A stretch of 64,000 nt of DNA from Clostridium pasteurianum (GTDB lineage: Bacteria; Bacillota; Clostridia; Clostridiales; Clostridiaceae). Under the pieces are notes generated by a model, which saw only the letters and a program-made list of their open reading frames with translations, was not told the origin of the DNA and ran no database searches. Positions 34,858-43,233 of this stretch are shown here, piece by piece. The first letter of the stretch is position 1. Each line of letters starts with the position of its first letter. Both the position numbers and the translations under genes were made by a program. The stretch is from contig NZ_MCGV01000001.1 in assembly GCF_001705235.1 (NCBI RefSeq), positions 868,001 through 932,000 on the forward strand. The letters run 5' to 3'.

Positions 34858-35601
34858 TTATTCCCATCTAAAGGTTTTAACTGCTGCAATAGCACTAACT
34901 AATCCCCATACTAACATAATCACAATAGGTGTTAAAAGACTTTGTTCTTGTAATCCTAAAGAATATCCTTTTAATAATTTAATCCCCTGAGTAAGAGGCA
35001 AAACATTTGAAACATATTGAAGCGTTTTGGGGAATATTTCGTATGGTACAGTAGCACCTGATAAAAGCAGCATTGGGAAATATACAATACTACAGACTAC
35101 ATTTGTTATTTTCATATTCTTACAAATACTTGCCATAAGCATTCCAATACTGTACATAGAAAACATAACTAAAAAATAGGATAAAATGAACCCAATTTTT
35201 GAACCCCTCATTTCATAATTAAAAAACAGCTTAACTACTGCATATACACATATTGCAGATATTATAGAAAGTACCATATCTATTACAACCTGTACTAATA
35301 GTAACACAGCAGGGCTTACAGGTGTTACAAAAAAATGTTTCAAAATCTTCTTATCTCTGTAATCCGCAATTGTTATAGGAATCCCCATAAAAGCAGTAGC
35401 ACAAATACCAACCGTTATAAGTGCTCCAAAGGAACTTTCTAAAAGTGTGTAGCTCGCCCCATGAAAAGCAGGTTTTGACTTGCAAATAGCACCTATTAAT
35501 ACAATAATACCTACTGGCATACAAACTCCAAAAAATATGCTATCCGGACACCTAAATCCAAGCAGTCCCTCTATCTTTAATAACTTTAAAAACCTCTTCA
35601 T
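34858..35601 (-). CDS. ABC-2 type transporter permease
   Basis: 247 residues with six membrane segments (e.g. CMPVGIIVLIGAICKSKPAF, ALITVGICATAFMGIPITIA DYRDKKILKHFFVTPVSP, VVCSIVYFPMLLLSGATVPY EIFPKTLQYVSNVLPLTQGI). This is the ABC-2 drug/antibiotic export pattern with the PxxxLP-type segment. Its start overlaps the ATPase stop by 4 bp. With the ATPase it should form a drug or lipid exporter. Confidence 0.9.
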   Translation of the reverse strand: MKRFLKLLKIEGLLGFRCPDSIFFGVCMPVGIIVLIGAICKSKPAFHGASYTLLESSFGALITVGICATAFMGIPITIADYRDKKILKHFFVTPVSPAVLLLVQVVIDMVLSIISAICVYAVVKLFFNYEMRGSKIGFILSYFLVMFSMYSIGMLMASICKNMKITNVVCSIVYFPMLLLSGATVPYEIFPKTLQYVSNVLPLTQGIKLLKGYSLGLQEQSLLTPIVIMLVWGLVSAIAAVKTFRWE

Positions 35602-36320
35602 TCTGCGTCCTCCTCACCCATATACCATAAATATGCTTCTTCCATTCTCTTGTATGGGCTCCCCGTTATTACTTCATCAAGAGTACCACTTACTACTTCT
35701 TTTCCGTTTTTAATAATGCACACTTTATCGCAAAGTGCTTCTACTTCATCCATATAATGCGAGGTTAAAAAAATTGTAGTTTGTTTTTCTTTTAAAGAAA
35801 GCAGCTGTTTCCAGACTTCCCTCCTGGCAGCAGAATCTAAGCCAGTTGTAAGCTCATCTAAAAAAATAACCTCTGGATTAGGAATTAACGCAAGCAAAAC
35901 CGATAGTTTCTGTTTTTCTCCACCAGATAAGCTGGATACTTGTTTCTTTTCAAATTTAGATAGCTTAAATTCCTTTAAAAGCTTTTTATAATTTGCAGGA
36001 TTTTTATAAAGTGCATAAGTTTCTTCACATAACTCTCCAACCTTAATATTCCCTTGGTAGCATGACTCCTGAAGCTGTACTCCAACTCTTTCAAATAGCT
36101 TTTTCCTTTCTTTTATTGGATTCATCCCAAGTATACTTACGCATCCACTTTCAAACTTCTTAAGTCCTAAAGTACAGTCAATAGTTGTAGATTTTCCTGC
36201 TCCATTATGCCCGAGCAAACCAAATATTTCTCCCTTTTTTACCTTGATAGATAAATTGTCAACAGCCACTTTGTCCTTATAACATTTTTTCAAATGACTG
36301 ATAATAATACTATCTTCCAT
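35598..36320 (-). CDS. ABC transporter ATP-binding protein
   Basis: 240 residues from ATG 36320, placed by GAAAGGAG. Walker A GLLGHNGAGKST (about 36-47), Q-loop GVQLQESCYQG, signature SSLSGGEKQK, Walker B PEVIFLDELTTGLD and H-loop TSHYMDE. DrrA/CcmA-like ATPase of ABC-2 exporters. First gene of the operon ATPase-permease-MerR. Confidence 0.93.
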   Translation of the reverse strand: MEDSIIISHLKKCYKDKVAVDNLSIKVKKGEIFGLLGHNGAGKSTTIDCTLGLKKFESGCVSILGMNPIKERKKLFERVGVQLQESCYQGNIKVGELCEETYALYKNPANYKKLLKEFKLSKFEKKQVSSLSGGEKQKLSVLLALIPNPEVIFLDELTTGLDSAARREVWKQLLSLKEKQTTIFLTSHYMDEVEALCDKVCIIKNGKEVVSGTLDEVITGSPYKRMEEAYLWYMGEEDAE

Positions 36321-36368
36321 TACATTATCTCCTTTCGAATATATACTCATTTTTCAATTGCATTATTG

Positions 36369-36399
36369 AGTATATATTCTCCTGTAAGGGAAGAGTCAA
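36369..36399 (-). promoter_or_regulatory. MerR-type promoter with 19-bp spacer and dyad operator
   Basis: On the minus strand TTGACT (-35) and TATACT (-10) are 19 bp apart. The spacer holds the imperfect dyad CTCTTCCCTTACAGGAGA. Over-long 19-bp spacers with a central CCTTANGG-like dyad are the mark of promoters that MerR proteins activate by DNA distortion. It sits about 50 bp upstream of the ATPase start. Confidence 0.8.
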
Positions 36400-36498
36400 G
36401 AATATATTTTATATTACTTCAATTCATAATTCACAAAAATCAAGAAAAAAGTAGATTATAATATAGATAGAATAGTGTTTGAGAGGAGAAAAATAGTA

Positions 36499-36963
36499 AT
36501 GAACAGAATTGAGATTTTAAGACAATATATTGATAATATACTTTTAAATATGTCAGATGTTAAAGAACGAAGATGTGCTTATGTACATTTATATGGTGTT
36601 GCTCAATCTTGCGCATTAATTGCATTGAAACGTGGGGAGAATGCTGAACTTGCAACTATGGCAGGTATGCTTCATGACATATATTCATATTCTAAAATGG
36701 ATGCTAAAGACCATGCACATAAAGGTGCTGTCTTGGCAAAGGAAATACTAGCATCATTAAAGATAACAAACGAGGATGAAACTAAAATTATTTGTGATGC
36801 TATTTATACACACAGCGAAAAAGAATTTGTACATTCTGATTTTAATGAAGTTTTAATAGATGCAGACGTACTTCAGCATTGCTTTTATAATCCTACCTTT
36901 GAAATAATGCCACATGAAAAAACAAGGTATGAAAAGCTCAAAATTGAGTTTGGTATTGCATGA
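36499..36963 (+). CDS. HD-domain protein (predicted phosphohydrolase)
   Basis: 154 residues from ATG 36499, placed by GAGAGGAG. HD signature: H in RRCAYVHLYGVA, the HD pair in AGMLHDIYSY, and later H in DAIYTHSEKEF and the Asp in LIDADVLQH. A small HD phosphohydrolase of the YfbR/YqeK-like group; nucleotide substrates are usual, the exact one unknown. Divergent from the ABC operon. Confidence 0.8.
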   Translation: MNRIEILRQYIDNILLNMSDVKERRCAYVHLYGVAQSCALIALKRGENAELATMAGMLHDIYSYSKMDAKDHAHKGAVLAKEILASLKITNEDETKIICDAIYTHSEKEFVHSDFNEVLIDADVLQHCFYNPTFEIMPHEKTRYEKLKIEFGIA

Positions 36964-37094
36964 GATTAAGTCATAAATCTTACTTCAAAATTTTATGATA
37001 TTGAACATTACAGGTGGACAATCTCACCTATAATGTCCATAAATCTACATTTCAGCACTGCATTAAACATAGACTTATACTAAAATGTATCTTT

Positions 37095-37877
37095 TTAACG
37101 TGCATTATTAATTATTTCAAGCATTTCATCATGTAAAAAACCATTAGAACATACAATACTTGAAGGACGAATAATCTGCGGTGCTTCTCCTTCCCAATCT
37201 GTAGTCTTTCCTCCCGCTTCACTTAAAATTATAAATCCAGCAGCATAATCCCACGGCTGAAGGCACATTTCAAAGAATGAATCCATACGTCCGCAGGCAA
37301 CGTATGACATATCTAAAGCTGCCGAGCCTGACCTTCTCACATCTCTGCATTTTTTGAAAAGTGATGTTACTATTTCAAAAGTTTCATCTACATTGCTTCT
37401 ATCATAGGGATTAGTGCCAAAGCCTGCAAGACATTCTTCCAAAACCTTGTTTTTAGTAACACTAATCTTTGCTCCATTTAAGAACGCACCTTTGCCTACT
37501 TCTGCAAAAAACATCTCTTCCAAATAAGGATTATACACAAAACCCATACAAGGTTTATTTTCCTTATAAAGTCCTACTGAAATTGCTGAATGTTTATACC
37601 CATACATCAAATTTGTAGTACCGTCTACAGGGTCAACAATCCAAGTAGACTTTTTTATATCATACAGATTATTCTTAGCCTCTTCACCTATAACATTGCT
37701 CCCCGGGATAATCTCCTTAAGCTTTGCTGTAAGTAACTTTTGAACCTTGTAATCAATCTCTGTAACATAATTAGCAAAACCTTTTTCTTCCACCATATTA
37801 CCATGTATAGTTGAAGCAGCAATTATTTCTCCAGCTTCTCTTAAAGCTTTCTCAACATTTTCTCTTACATCTTGCAT
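37095..37877 (-). CDS. Inositol monophosphatase family protein
   Basis: 260 residues with the Mg/Li-binding motifs in order: VIGEEA (about 62), WIVDPVDGTTNLMYGY (about 79-94), RRSGSAALDMSYVACGRMD and MCLQPWDYAAGFIILSEAGG (about 205-225). Related enzymes remove phosphate from inositol-1-P, fructose-1,6-bisP or 3'-phosphoadenosine nucleotides. Starts 15 bp after the gene at 37893, so the two are likely co-transcribed. Confidence 0.92.
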   Translation of the reverse strand: MQDVRENVEKALREAGEIIAASTIHGNMVEEKGFANYVTEIDYKVQKLLTAKLKEIIPGSNVIGEEAKNNLYDIKKSTWIVDPVDGTTNLMYGYKHSAISVGLYKENKPCMGFVYNPYLEEMFFAEVGKGAFLNGAKISVTKNKVLEECLAGFGTNPYDRSNVDETFEIVTSLFKKCRDVRRSGSAALDMSYVACGRMDSFFEMCLQPWDYAAGFIILSEAGGKTTDWEGEAPQIIRPSSIVCSNGFLHDEMLEIINNAR

Positions 37878-37892
37878 TTTTACATCCCTCCA

Positions 37893-39395
37893 CTATTTTT
37901 TAGAAACTTCTTTTACATAACCCCATGTTTTACCATTATCCTTTGACTCATATAAAGCTTTAGAGTTCCCATTATAATCTCCGTCAGAGCCCTGTCCAAC
38001 CAAAGCATTAAGGATTCCATTTTTCTTATAAGGCATTCCAGGTAAATCAAAAGGATTATAAGTTTGACCGGCAGATGTTACTTTTACTTCTGGAAAACTT
38101 ACCTTTGCATAAGATTTACCTCCATCTTCCGTACGATATAAGTCTCCCCTACTTCCTCCACTTTTAGCTAAACATAAAAATCCAAGTTTGTCATTTAAAA
38201 AAGTTACTCCTGAAGCAGTGCCAATATCCCCTGCAAATGGATCATCATTTATAGTCTCCCAGGTAGTTCCTCCATCAGTTGTACCTTCTAAAGAATACGA
38301 TCTACTTCCTGCCGCTGCTGCCGTTACCTGCAAGCGATATCCAACTTTCTTTGACAAATAAAATTGACCTGAGGCTTTGTCTGGCTCATCAAAAGAAGGC
38401 TTTTTATTCTCATTTGCATTCGAAAACTCTGGCATTTTTGCGTTAGCCGAACCTTCTAGCAAATTATATCTAACAGGCACATACTCATTTTCTTTTCCCG
38501 GCACATATATTGAAACAGTATATCCAGATATTTGCGAAAATGCCATACCAGGAGAGCTTATATTCCCCTTTGAATCAATATACATAATACCAGTTGTATT
38601 ATATCCAAAACTTCTCTTTCCATAATAAAGAATGCCAAATTGCTTTTCATTCCACTTACTTACGGTTTTCTTAAGTGGAATTACCTTCATTGTATCAAGC
38701 AGCGGTTTTAAAAGCTTATCTTTGCTGTACGTTGGATTAGCATTTCCATTTAAACGCACTGTTATATCATCTGACTTACTGCCATCATAGCTAATTAAAT
38801 AGGTCTTGAGCTTGCCATCACTATCTTTACCATAGAGAAATGTATCAAAAGCTGTGATTTTACCATCAGAATCAAATTTAAGACTGAAACTGGTTGCTAC
38901 ATAAAGCTTTTCAGGCATATGTATCTTTGCATTAATATCCGAAAAAAGTCCTTTTACGCCATCCTTATATATGTTATCATGCTGAAGCTTTACAGTTTTC
39001 TTGTTTCTCAAATCCTCTAAAAGCCAAGCCAGCTTTCCATTATATTTTACTGCATCATGGTATATTTTAGCTCCATAAAAACACGTTATAAGCACTAATA
39101 TTACCAATACTACACAGTTCCACTTAGTTTTAAGCTTTGAATAATTTTCATATTCATTTTCACTTTGTCCATCTAAAACTGCCGATTTTCTTAACTTTCT
39201 GATTATCAAAATTATAAACCATACTACGAAGAAAGTGAGACACCCAATCAATATTGGTACATTGTTTTTGAATCTTCCAAATTTGCACAATATGTATAGT
39301 TCATAAAATGCCAGCCAGTATACTAAAATAAATACAGTACATGCTGCCACTGATAAAATTAATTCTTTTTTTGTGATTTGCTTGTGTATTTTCAT
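37893..39395 (-). CDS. Membrane protein with C-terminal BNR/Asp-box repeats
   Basis: 500 residues. Three hydrophobic segments near the N-terminus (LILSVAACTVFILVYWLAFY, ILIGCLTFFVVWFIILII, CVVLVILVLITCFYGAKIY), then an extracytoplasmic part. The C-terminal 150 residues carry Asp-box repeats (SLEGTTDGGTTWETI, YRTEDGGKSYAKV, YESKDNGKTWGYV), the beta-propeller motif of sialidase-like/sortilin proteins. No catalytic sialidase residues recognised. A surface-exposed sensor or binding protein is plausible. Confidence 0.75.
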   Translation of the reverse strand: MKIHKQITKKELILSVAACTVFILVYWLAFYELYILCKFGRFKNNVPILIGCLTFFVVWFIILIIRKLRKSAVLDGQSENEYENYSKLKTKWNCVVLVILVLITCFYGAKIYHDAVKYNGKLAWLLEDLRNKKTVKLQHDNIYKDGVKGLFSDINAKIHMPEKLYVATSFSLKFDSDGKITAFDTFLYGKDSDGKLKTYLISYDGSKSDDITVRLNGNANPTYSKDKLLKPLLDTMKVIPLKKTVSKWNEKQFGILYYGKRSFGYNTTGIMYIDSKGNISSPGMAFSQISGYTVSIYVPGKENEYVPVRYNLLEGSANAKMPEFSNANENKKPSFDEPDKASGQFYLSKKVGYRLQVTAAAAGSRSYSLEGTTDGGTTWETINDDPFAGDIGTASGVTFLNDKLGFLCLAKSGGSRGDLYRTEDGGKSYAKVSFPEVKVTSAGQTYNPFDLPGMPYKKNGILNALVGQGSDGDYNGNSKALYESKDNGKTWGYVKEVSKK

Positions 39396-39762
39396 TTATT
39401 CACTCCATTCTACCTTTATTTCAAAGCTTGAGAATAGTTTAAATTTCATGCTCTTTTAAAACTAAAGTTTATTAAATTATACAACAAATTTTTGAATATT
39501 AATACATGTGAATCTAACAAAAAAGGCATTAATTCAACAGTTTATAATGCCTTTTATCCTAAATTCAAATATAAATTTCAATTTAAATTGCCAAATTTAA
39601 TATAAAAAATTTTGTACCTCTTTATATTATTAGATTAGTTTTAAAACATAATCTTTTTATTTCTAAGTTAGTTATTGAGATAAAATTTCTAAAAAAAGCA
39701 AACATAATTTTTTGATTTCTCTGTTTCAACAAAATTTTTTCTAACTCATCCATCTTAACCTA
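39396..39762. other. Intergenic region with terminator
   Basis: About 370 bp without a gene. AAAAAGGCATTAA...TTATAATGCCTTTT at 39520-39556 is a good hairpin ending in T-rich DNA (on either strand), probably terminating the Uma2 remnant side. The remainder is AT-rich and featureless to my eye. Confidence 0.5.
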
Positions 39763-39925
39763 CAATCTCAACAATTTAAAATTGATTTCCAAATTATCAT
39801 ATATCCCAACTTTTATTTTATCTTTGAAAGAATAACTTTCAGGAGCTGCATACTGGTTTGTATCAGTATCAGGTCTATAAACTAATATAGTTTTCTTCAT
39901 AGGGTTTACTATCCAATACTCACAC
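39763..39925 (-). pseudogene. C-terminal remnant of a Uma2-family endonuclease gene
   Basis: Minus strand VCEYWIVNPMKKTILVYRPD TDTNQYAAPESYSFKDKIKV GIYDNLEINFKLLRL-stop. EYWIVNP...Y.....Y.....E.Y...D.I.VGI.D.LEI.F is the end of Uma2/DUF820 proteins (restriction-endonuclease fold, about 190 residues). The N-terminal two thirds, with the catalytic residues, are absent. Confidence 0.65.
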
Positions 39926-39998
39926 ACTTTATGTTTATAATTTCATGTCAAACTATACTTGTCAAAGTGAACTTTTAATATTCTATTTCAAGCATAAA

Positions 39999-41675
39999 TT
40001 AATGATACGAAATCTTATTTTCCTCACTAATCTCTAACACACATTTATTATTAACCGCAACCCTTGGAATTTTTATTTGATTTTTAGATATTCCCTTTCT
40101 AAACAGAGCTTCTTTTATCAAATTAAAAGTATTAGGTTTTAAAAGTACTACTTTAATCCTACCAAGCCTTCTATTATCCCTTGCCCTATCGTAAGCTAAA
40201 TTTGATTTTCTAAGCTCACTATCCAGAGTTCGTTCTAATAGTTGAAGTATGCAGCTTGACATATTATTTTTAAGCTCAAAATAAAAAATGTATCTCCCTG
40301 GTGTAATTGAATTATCCGGCATTGTAGTATAATCTACTAAATTCAATTTTAGTTTTTTGATTGCAGCCTGTATGGCACTTGTTAATTGTTCCTCATTAGT
40401 CTTTTCAGCTGCCATGTTCAAAACCTGATTCTTTCTATACAAAAACTCAACCTCAGGACAGTTATTATAAAATCCAACTACCTTAACAACATCTCCAATT
40501 TTATATCTATAAAGTCCTGCATAATTAGTAACTACTATTTCATATTTTTCTCCAAGCTTCAGTTCATGTAAAAGAAATGTGTCTCTGCTGGTTCCATCTA
40601 CACGGATAAATTCATAAAAAACAGTGCTTGGTATAATTACATATCTTATTTTATCTGCATAAGGATTAATGCCAATCATAGCCTCAGTTGAACCATAAGC
40701 AGCAGAATAAATCGGCAGTGAATCTGTGTAATACTTAACTTTGTCATCGTATATAGAAAAATTTGCTCCAGTTACTGTTGCAATGTACAATAAATTAGGC
40801 CATATTCTAGAACTTATACCTTTAAAACCTTTTTTAAATTCTAACTCCAGTTTATCTGCTCTCACATTATCCGGTGAAAGAAACTTATTTAATTCCTTTC
40901 TTACACCTTCGTCAAGATTTAATTTACTATTTATACATCCTCTCCTTATATCATTTACAAGCTCCTTATGCCATTTTTCCATAACTCTAAATAAATCTAA
41001 TACACTTGAAATAAAAACGCCGCCTATATATAATAGTTCTTTTTCTTTTAAACCAAATAATAAGTGAAGGTATAAAGCTGTTTCCTTGTCCTTTATTTTC
41101 ATAACCTCAAGTGGCGATGTAAACAAATATGGCAATACACTTTTTATGCCTTTCATACCACCGGACGTGGCTGAACATATTGGAATTCCACCCTCTGTAT
41201 AAGTTGTCATAACTATGTCTGCTATCATTAAACCTCTTCCATAATTCCAGCCTTTTTTAAAATTATCATAACAGAATTTATTAACAAGCAGTGCCATATA
41301 TCTTGAGGATATTCTTCTGCTATTTCGTGTGCATGGAATAAGTTTCTGCTTCCCTGTAGTTCCTGATGTATGCCCAAAATATTCAATATCATCCTTCATT
41401 AAAATATTTTTTTCTCCTCTTGCCATCCTATTTATATATCCTTCATAATCCTTATATTCTGTAATAGGTACTCTTCTTTTAAACTGCTCTATAGATTTAA
41501 TACTATTAAAATCAAATTTCATTCCTATTTCACTATTGCAGTTTGCTCTCAATATATTAAATAGGACTTTTTCATTTACCTCTCTGCACCTTTTAGTTTC
41601 ACGCTTAAATCTTACTTTTACTATACCTCCAGCATTTATAGAAATTTTATAAAGTAGTTTACTGATAACACTCAT
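39999..41675 (-). CDS. GH3-family (auxin-responsive GH3-like) adenylating protein
   Basis: 558 residues, normal for the family. ATP-binding motif FGHTSGTTGKQKLIPCT (about 103-119), AAYGSTEAMIGIN (about 310), and the hinge region YKIGDVVKVVGF about residue 405. GH3 proteins belong to the ANL superfamily and join carboxylic acids to amino acids via acyl-adenylates in plants; bacterial members are mostly uncharacterised. No signal peptide. Monocistronic, divergent from the stay-green gene at 41840. Confidence 0.85.
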   Translation of the reverse strand: MSVISKLLYKISINAGGIVKVRFKRETKRCREVNEKVLFNILRANCNSEIGMKFDFNSIKSIEQFKRRVPITEYKDYEGYINRMARGEKNILMKDDIEYFGHTSGTTGKQKLIPCTRNSRRISSRYMALLVNKFCYDNFKKGWNYGRGLMIADIVMTTYTEGGIPICSATSGGMKGIKSVLPYLFTSPLEVMKIKDKETALYLHLLFGLKEKELLYIGGVFISSVLDLFRVMEKWHKELVNDIRRGCINSKLNLDEGVRKELNKFLSPDNVRADKLELEFKKGFKGISSRIWPNLLYIATVTGANFSIYDDKVKYYTDSLPIYSAAYGSTEAMIGINPYADKIRYVIIPSTVFYEFIRVDGTSRDTFLLHELKLGEKYEIVVTNYAGLYRYKIGDVVKVVGFYNNCPEVEFLYRKNQVLNMAAEKTNEEQLTSAIQAAIKKLKLNLVDYTTMPDNSITPGRYIFYFELKNNMSSCILQLLERTLDSELRKSNLAYDRARDNRRLGRIKVVLLKPNTFNLIKEALFRKGISKNQIKIPRVAVNNKCVLEISEENKISYH

Positions 41676-41839
41676 AATAATTCACTTCCCAATTATTTTC
41701 TCATAACAATATATGAAAAATCTAATTACATTTATGTGAATTAATAAAAATGAACTACATCATGCAATTAAAAAATAACACAATTTTTCTATAGTTCATA
41801 TAATACTTATATTAGAACTATTTTGCAGGAGTATATAAA

Positions 41840-43024
41840 ATGAATAAATTCAATCCTGAAAAACTTTCTGTAGAATACCGGAATGGAGTTACTCCTACAG
41901 AGCCTATTATTCCACGCCGGTATACACTTACACATTCAGACATAACTGCTGAACTTTTTTTAACAATTGGATTAAATTATGCTTATGACAAGACTAATGC
42001 TACTAGAGATGAAGTACTTGGACAGTGGATTAAAAGAGGAAATAACTATGCTTATCATGTATACCTATATGTAGATGGAAAACTTAATCCAGCATCAGCT
42101 GCAGTGCGAAATTATATATTTAGACGTGAATTACCACTTGCTTTAAAAGCTATTAGATATGGTGATAGATTATTTTTTTTATCTCACAAAGAGTTAAATA
42201 CTTCTCCAATAATAGTATTCTTTATATCCTCTAATCCATATTTTAATAAAGTAGAAAATTGGGGTACTTTGGGGAATTATGATGTTTCAAATTCTTATAG
42301 ACATGACAATCCAAATGAATACTTAATTGACGTAAAAATAGGCGATGTTACTGGTGATGGTATACCTGATAAAGTGTCTTTATATGGAAACAAGAACGGT
42401 TCTTCAGAAATTTTTTCTGACAATATCACTATTGTAGTTGAAGATGGGCATACACATAAGCTTCAAACTATTAAACCTAAATTCAATTCTGGATATAACG
42501 CGTCAATCTTCCTAGGTGATTTTACACGGGACAAAATTGATGACATAAAATTAAGCATAGATTCTGGCGGCAGCGGCGGATACGGCTTTTTCTACATTTA
42601 CACTTTTAATGGCAGCAGCTTTGTAGAAATCTTCAATTTTGATAAATATAATGCAGAATATAAATATAGAGTAGATTATGCTGACTTCTACAAGGTTAAT
42701 GTTAGCAGCACCACCTTAGATAAGCTTTTCATATTGGATATAAGCTATAAAGGATATGATTATCTATCTCAATATTACTATGAAAATGGGAAATTGAAAA
42801 AGCCAGTTCAAGGAGAGGTTCTAGCATTAAGTACCTTACTTCCTACTGTTATGAACGAAAAGCTTACTTATTATGATTTAATTGCTTTTCAACGTATTAT
42901 TGGTACATTTAACAGTGACACTCTGGGATATATTCAAAATTTTCTCATGTGGAACGAAAAAAAATTTGTACCTTCAAGAACTTTTTTAGCTCTACCAGGT
43001 ACAAACTTAATTACTCCATATTAG
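41840..43024 (+). CDS. Stay-green-domain protein with FG-GAP/VCBS-like C-terminal repeats
   Basis: 394 residues, ATG after GCAGGAG. Residues about 1-150 match the stay-green (SGR) domain: FNPEKLSVEYRNGVTPTEPI IPRRYTLTHSDITAELFLTI and RDEVLGQW, the same pattern as plant RxYTLTHxDxTxxLxL...DEVLAEW. Plant SGR is a Mg-dechelatase acting on chlorophyll; bacterial homologues lack a known natural substrate. Residues about 165-330 hold Asp-rich repeats (IGDVTGDGIPDKVSLYG; FLGDFTRDKIDDIKLSIDSG GSGGYGFFYIYTF) of the FG-GAP/VCBS kind. No signal peptide seen. The role is unknown. Confidence 0.75.
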   Translation: MNKFNPEKLSVEYRNGVTPTEPIIPRRYTLTHSDITAELFLTIGLNYAYDKTNATRDEVLGQWIKRGNNYAYHVYLYVDGKLNPASAAVRNYIFRRELPLALKAIRYGDRLFFLSHKELNTSPIIVFFISSNPYFNKVENWGTLGNYDVSNSYRHDNPNEYLIDVKIGDVTGDGIPDKVSLYGNKNGSSEIFSDNITIVVEDGHTHKLQTIKPKFNSGYNASIFLGDFTRDKIDDIKLSIDSGGSGGYGFFYIYTFNGSSFVEIFNFDKYNAEYKYRVDYADFYKVNVSSTTLDKLFILDISYKGYDYLSQYYYENGKLKKPVQGEVLALSTLLPTVMNEKLTYYDLIAFQRIIGTFNSDTLGYIQNFLMWNEKKFVPSRTFLALPGTNLITPY

Positions 43025-43164
43025 TATTCTTACCTTTGCATAATCATTAATTATGTGGTACTATAATAATATCCATTTAGATTAGACCTCTTTTGATTAT
43101 AAATTTGATTGACGGGATCATTTTTATTTTATCAAAAGTAGGTTCTTTTTATTTTGTTTAGTTA

Positions 43165-43203
43165 TTAGAAGTGATAAGTTTTTAGAGCTTATCACTTTTT
43201 TAA
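43165..43203. terminator. Bidirectional terminator between convergent genes
   Basis: AAGTGATAAG...CTTATCACTT, 10-bp perfect stem followed by TTTTTT, between the stay-green gene and the UxaA-like gene. Confidence 0.8.
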
Positions 43204-43233
43204 TAGCTACTCATATATAATAAGAATTTTATA

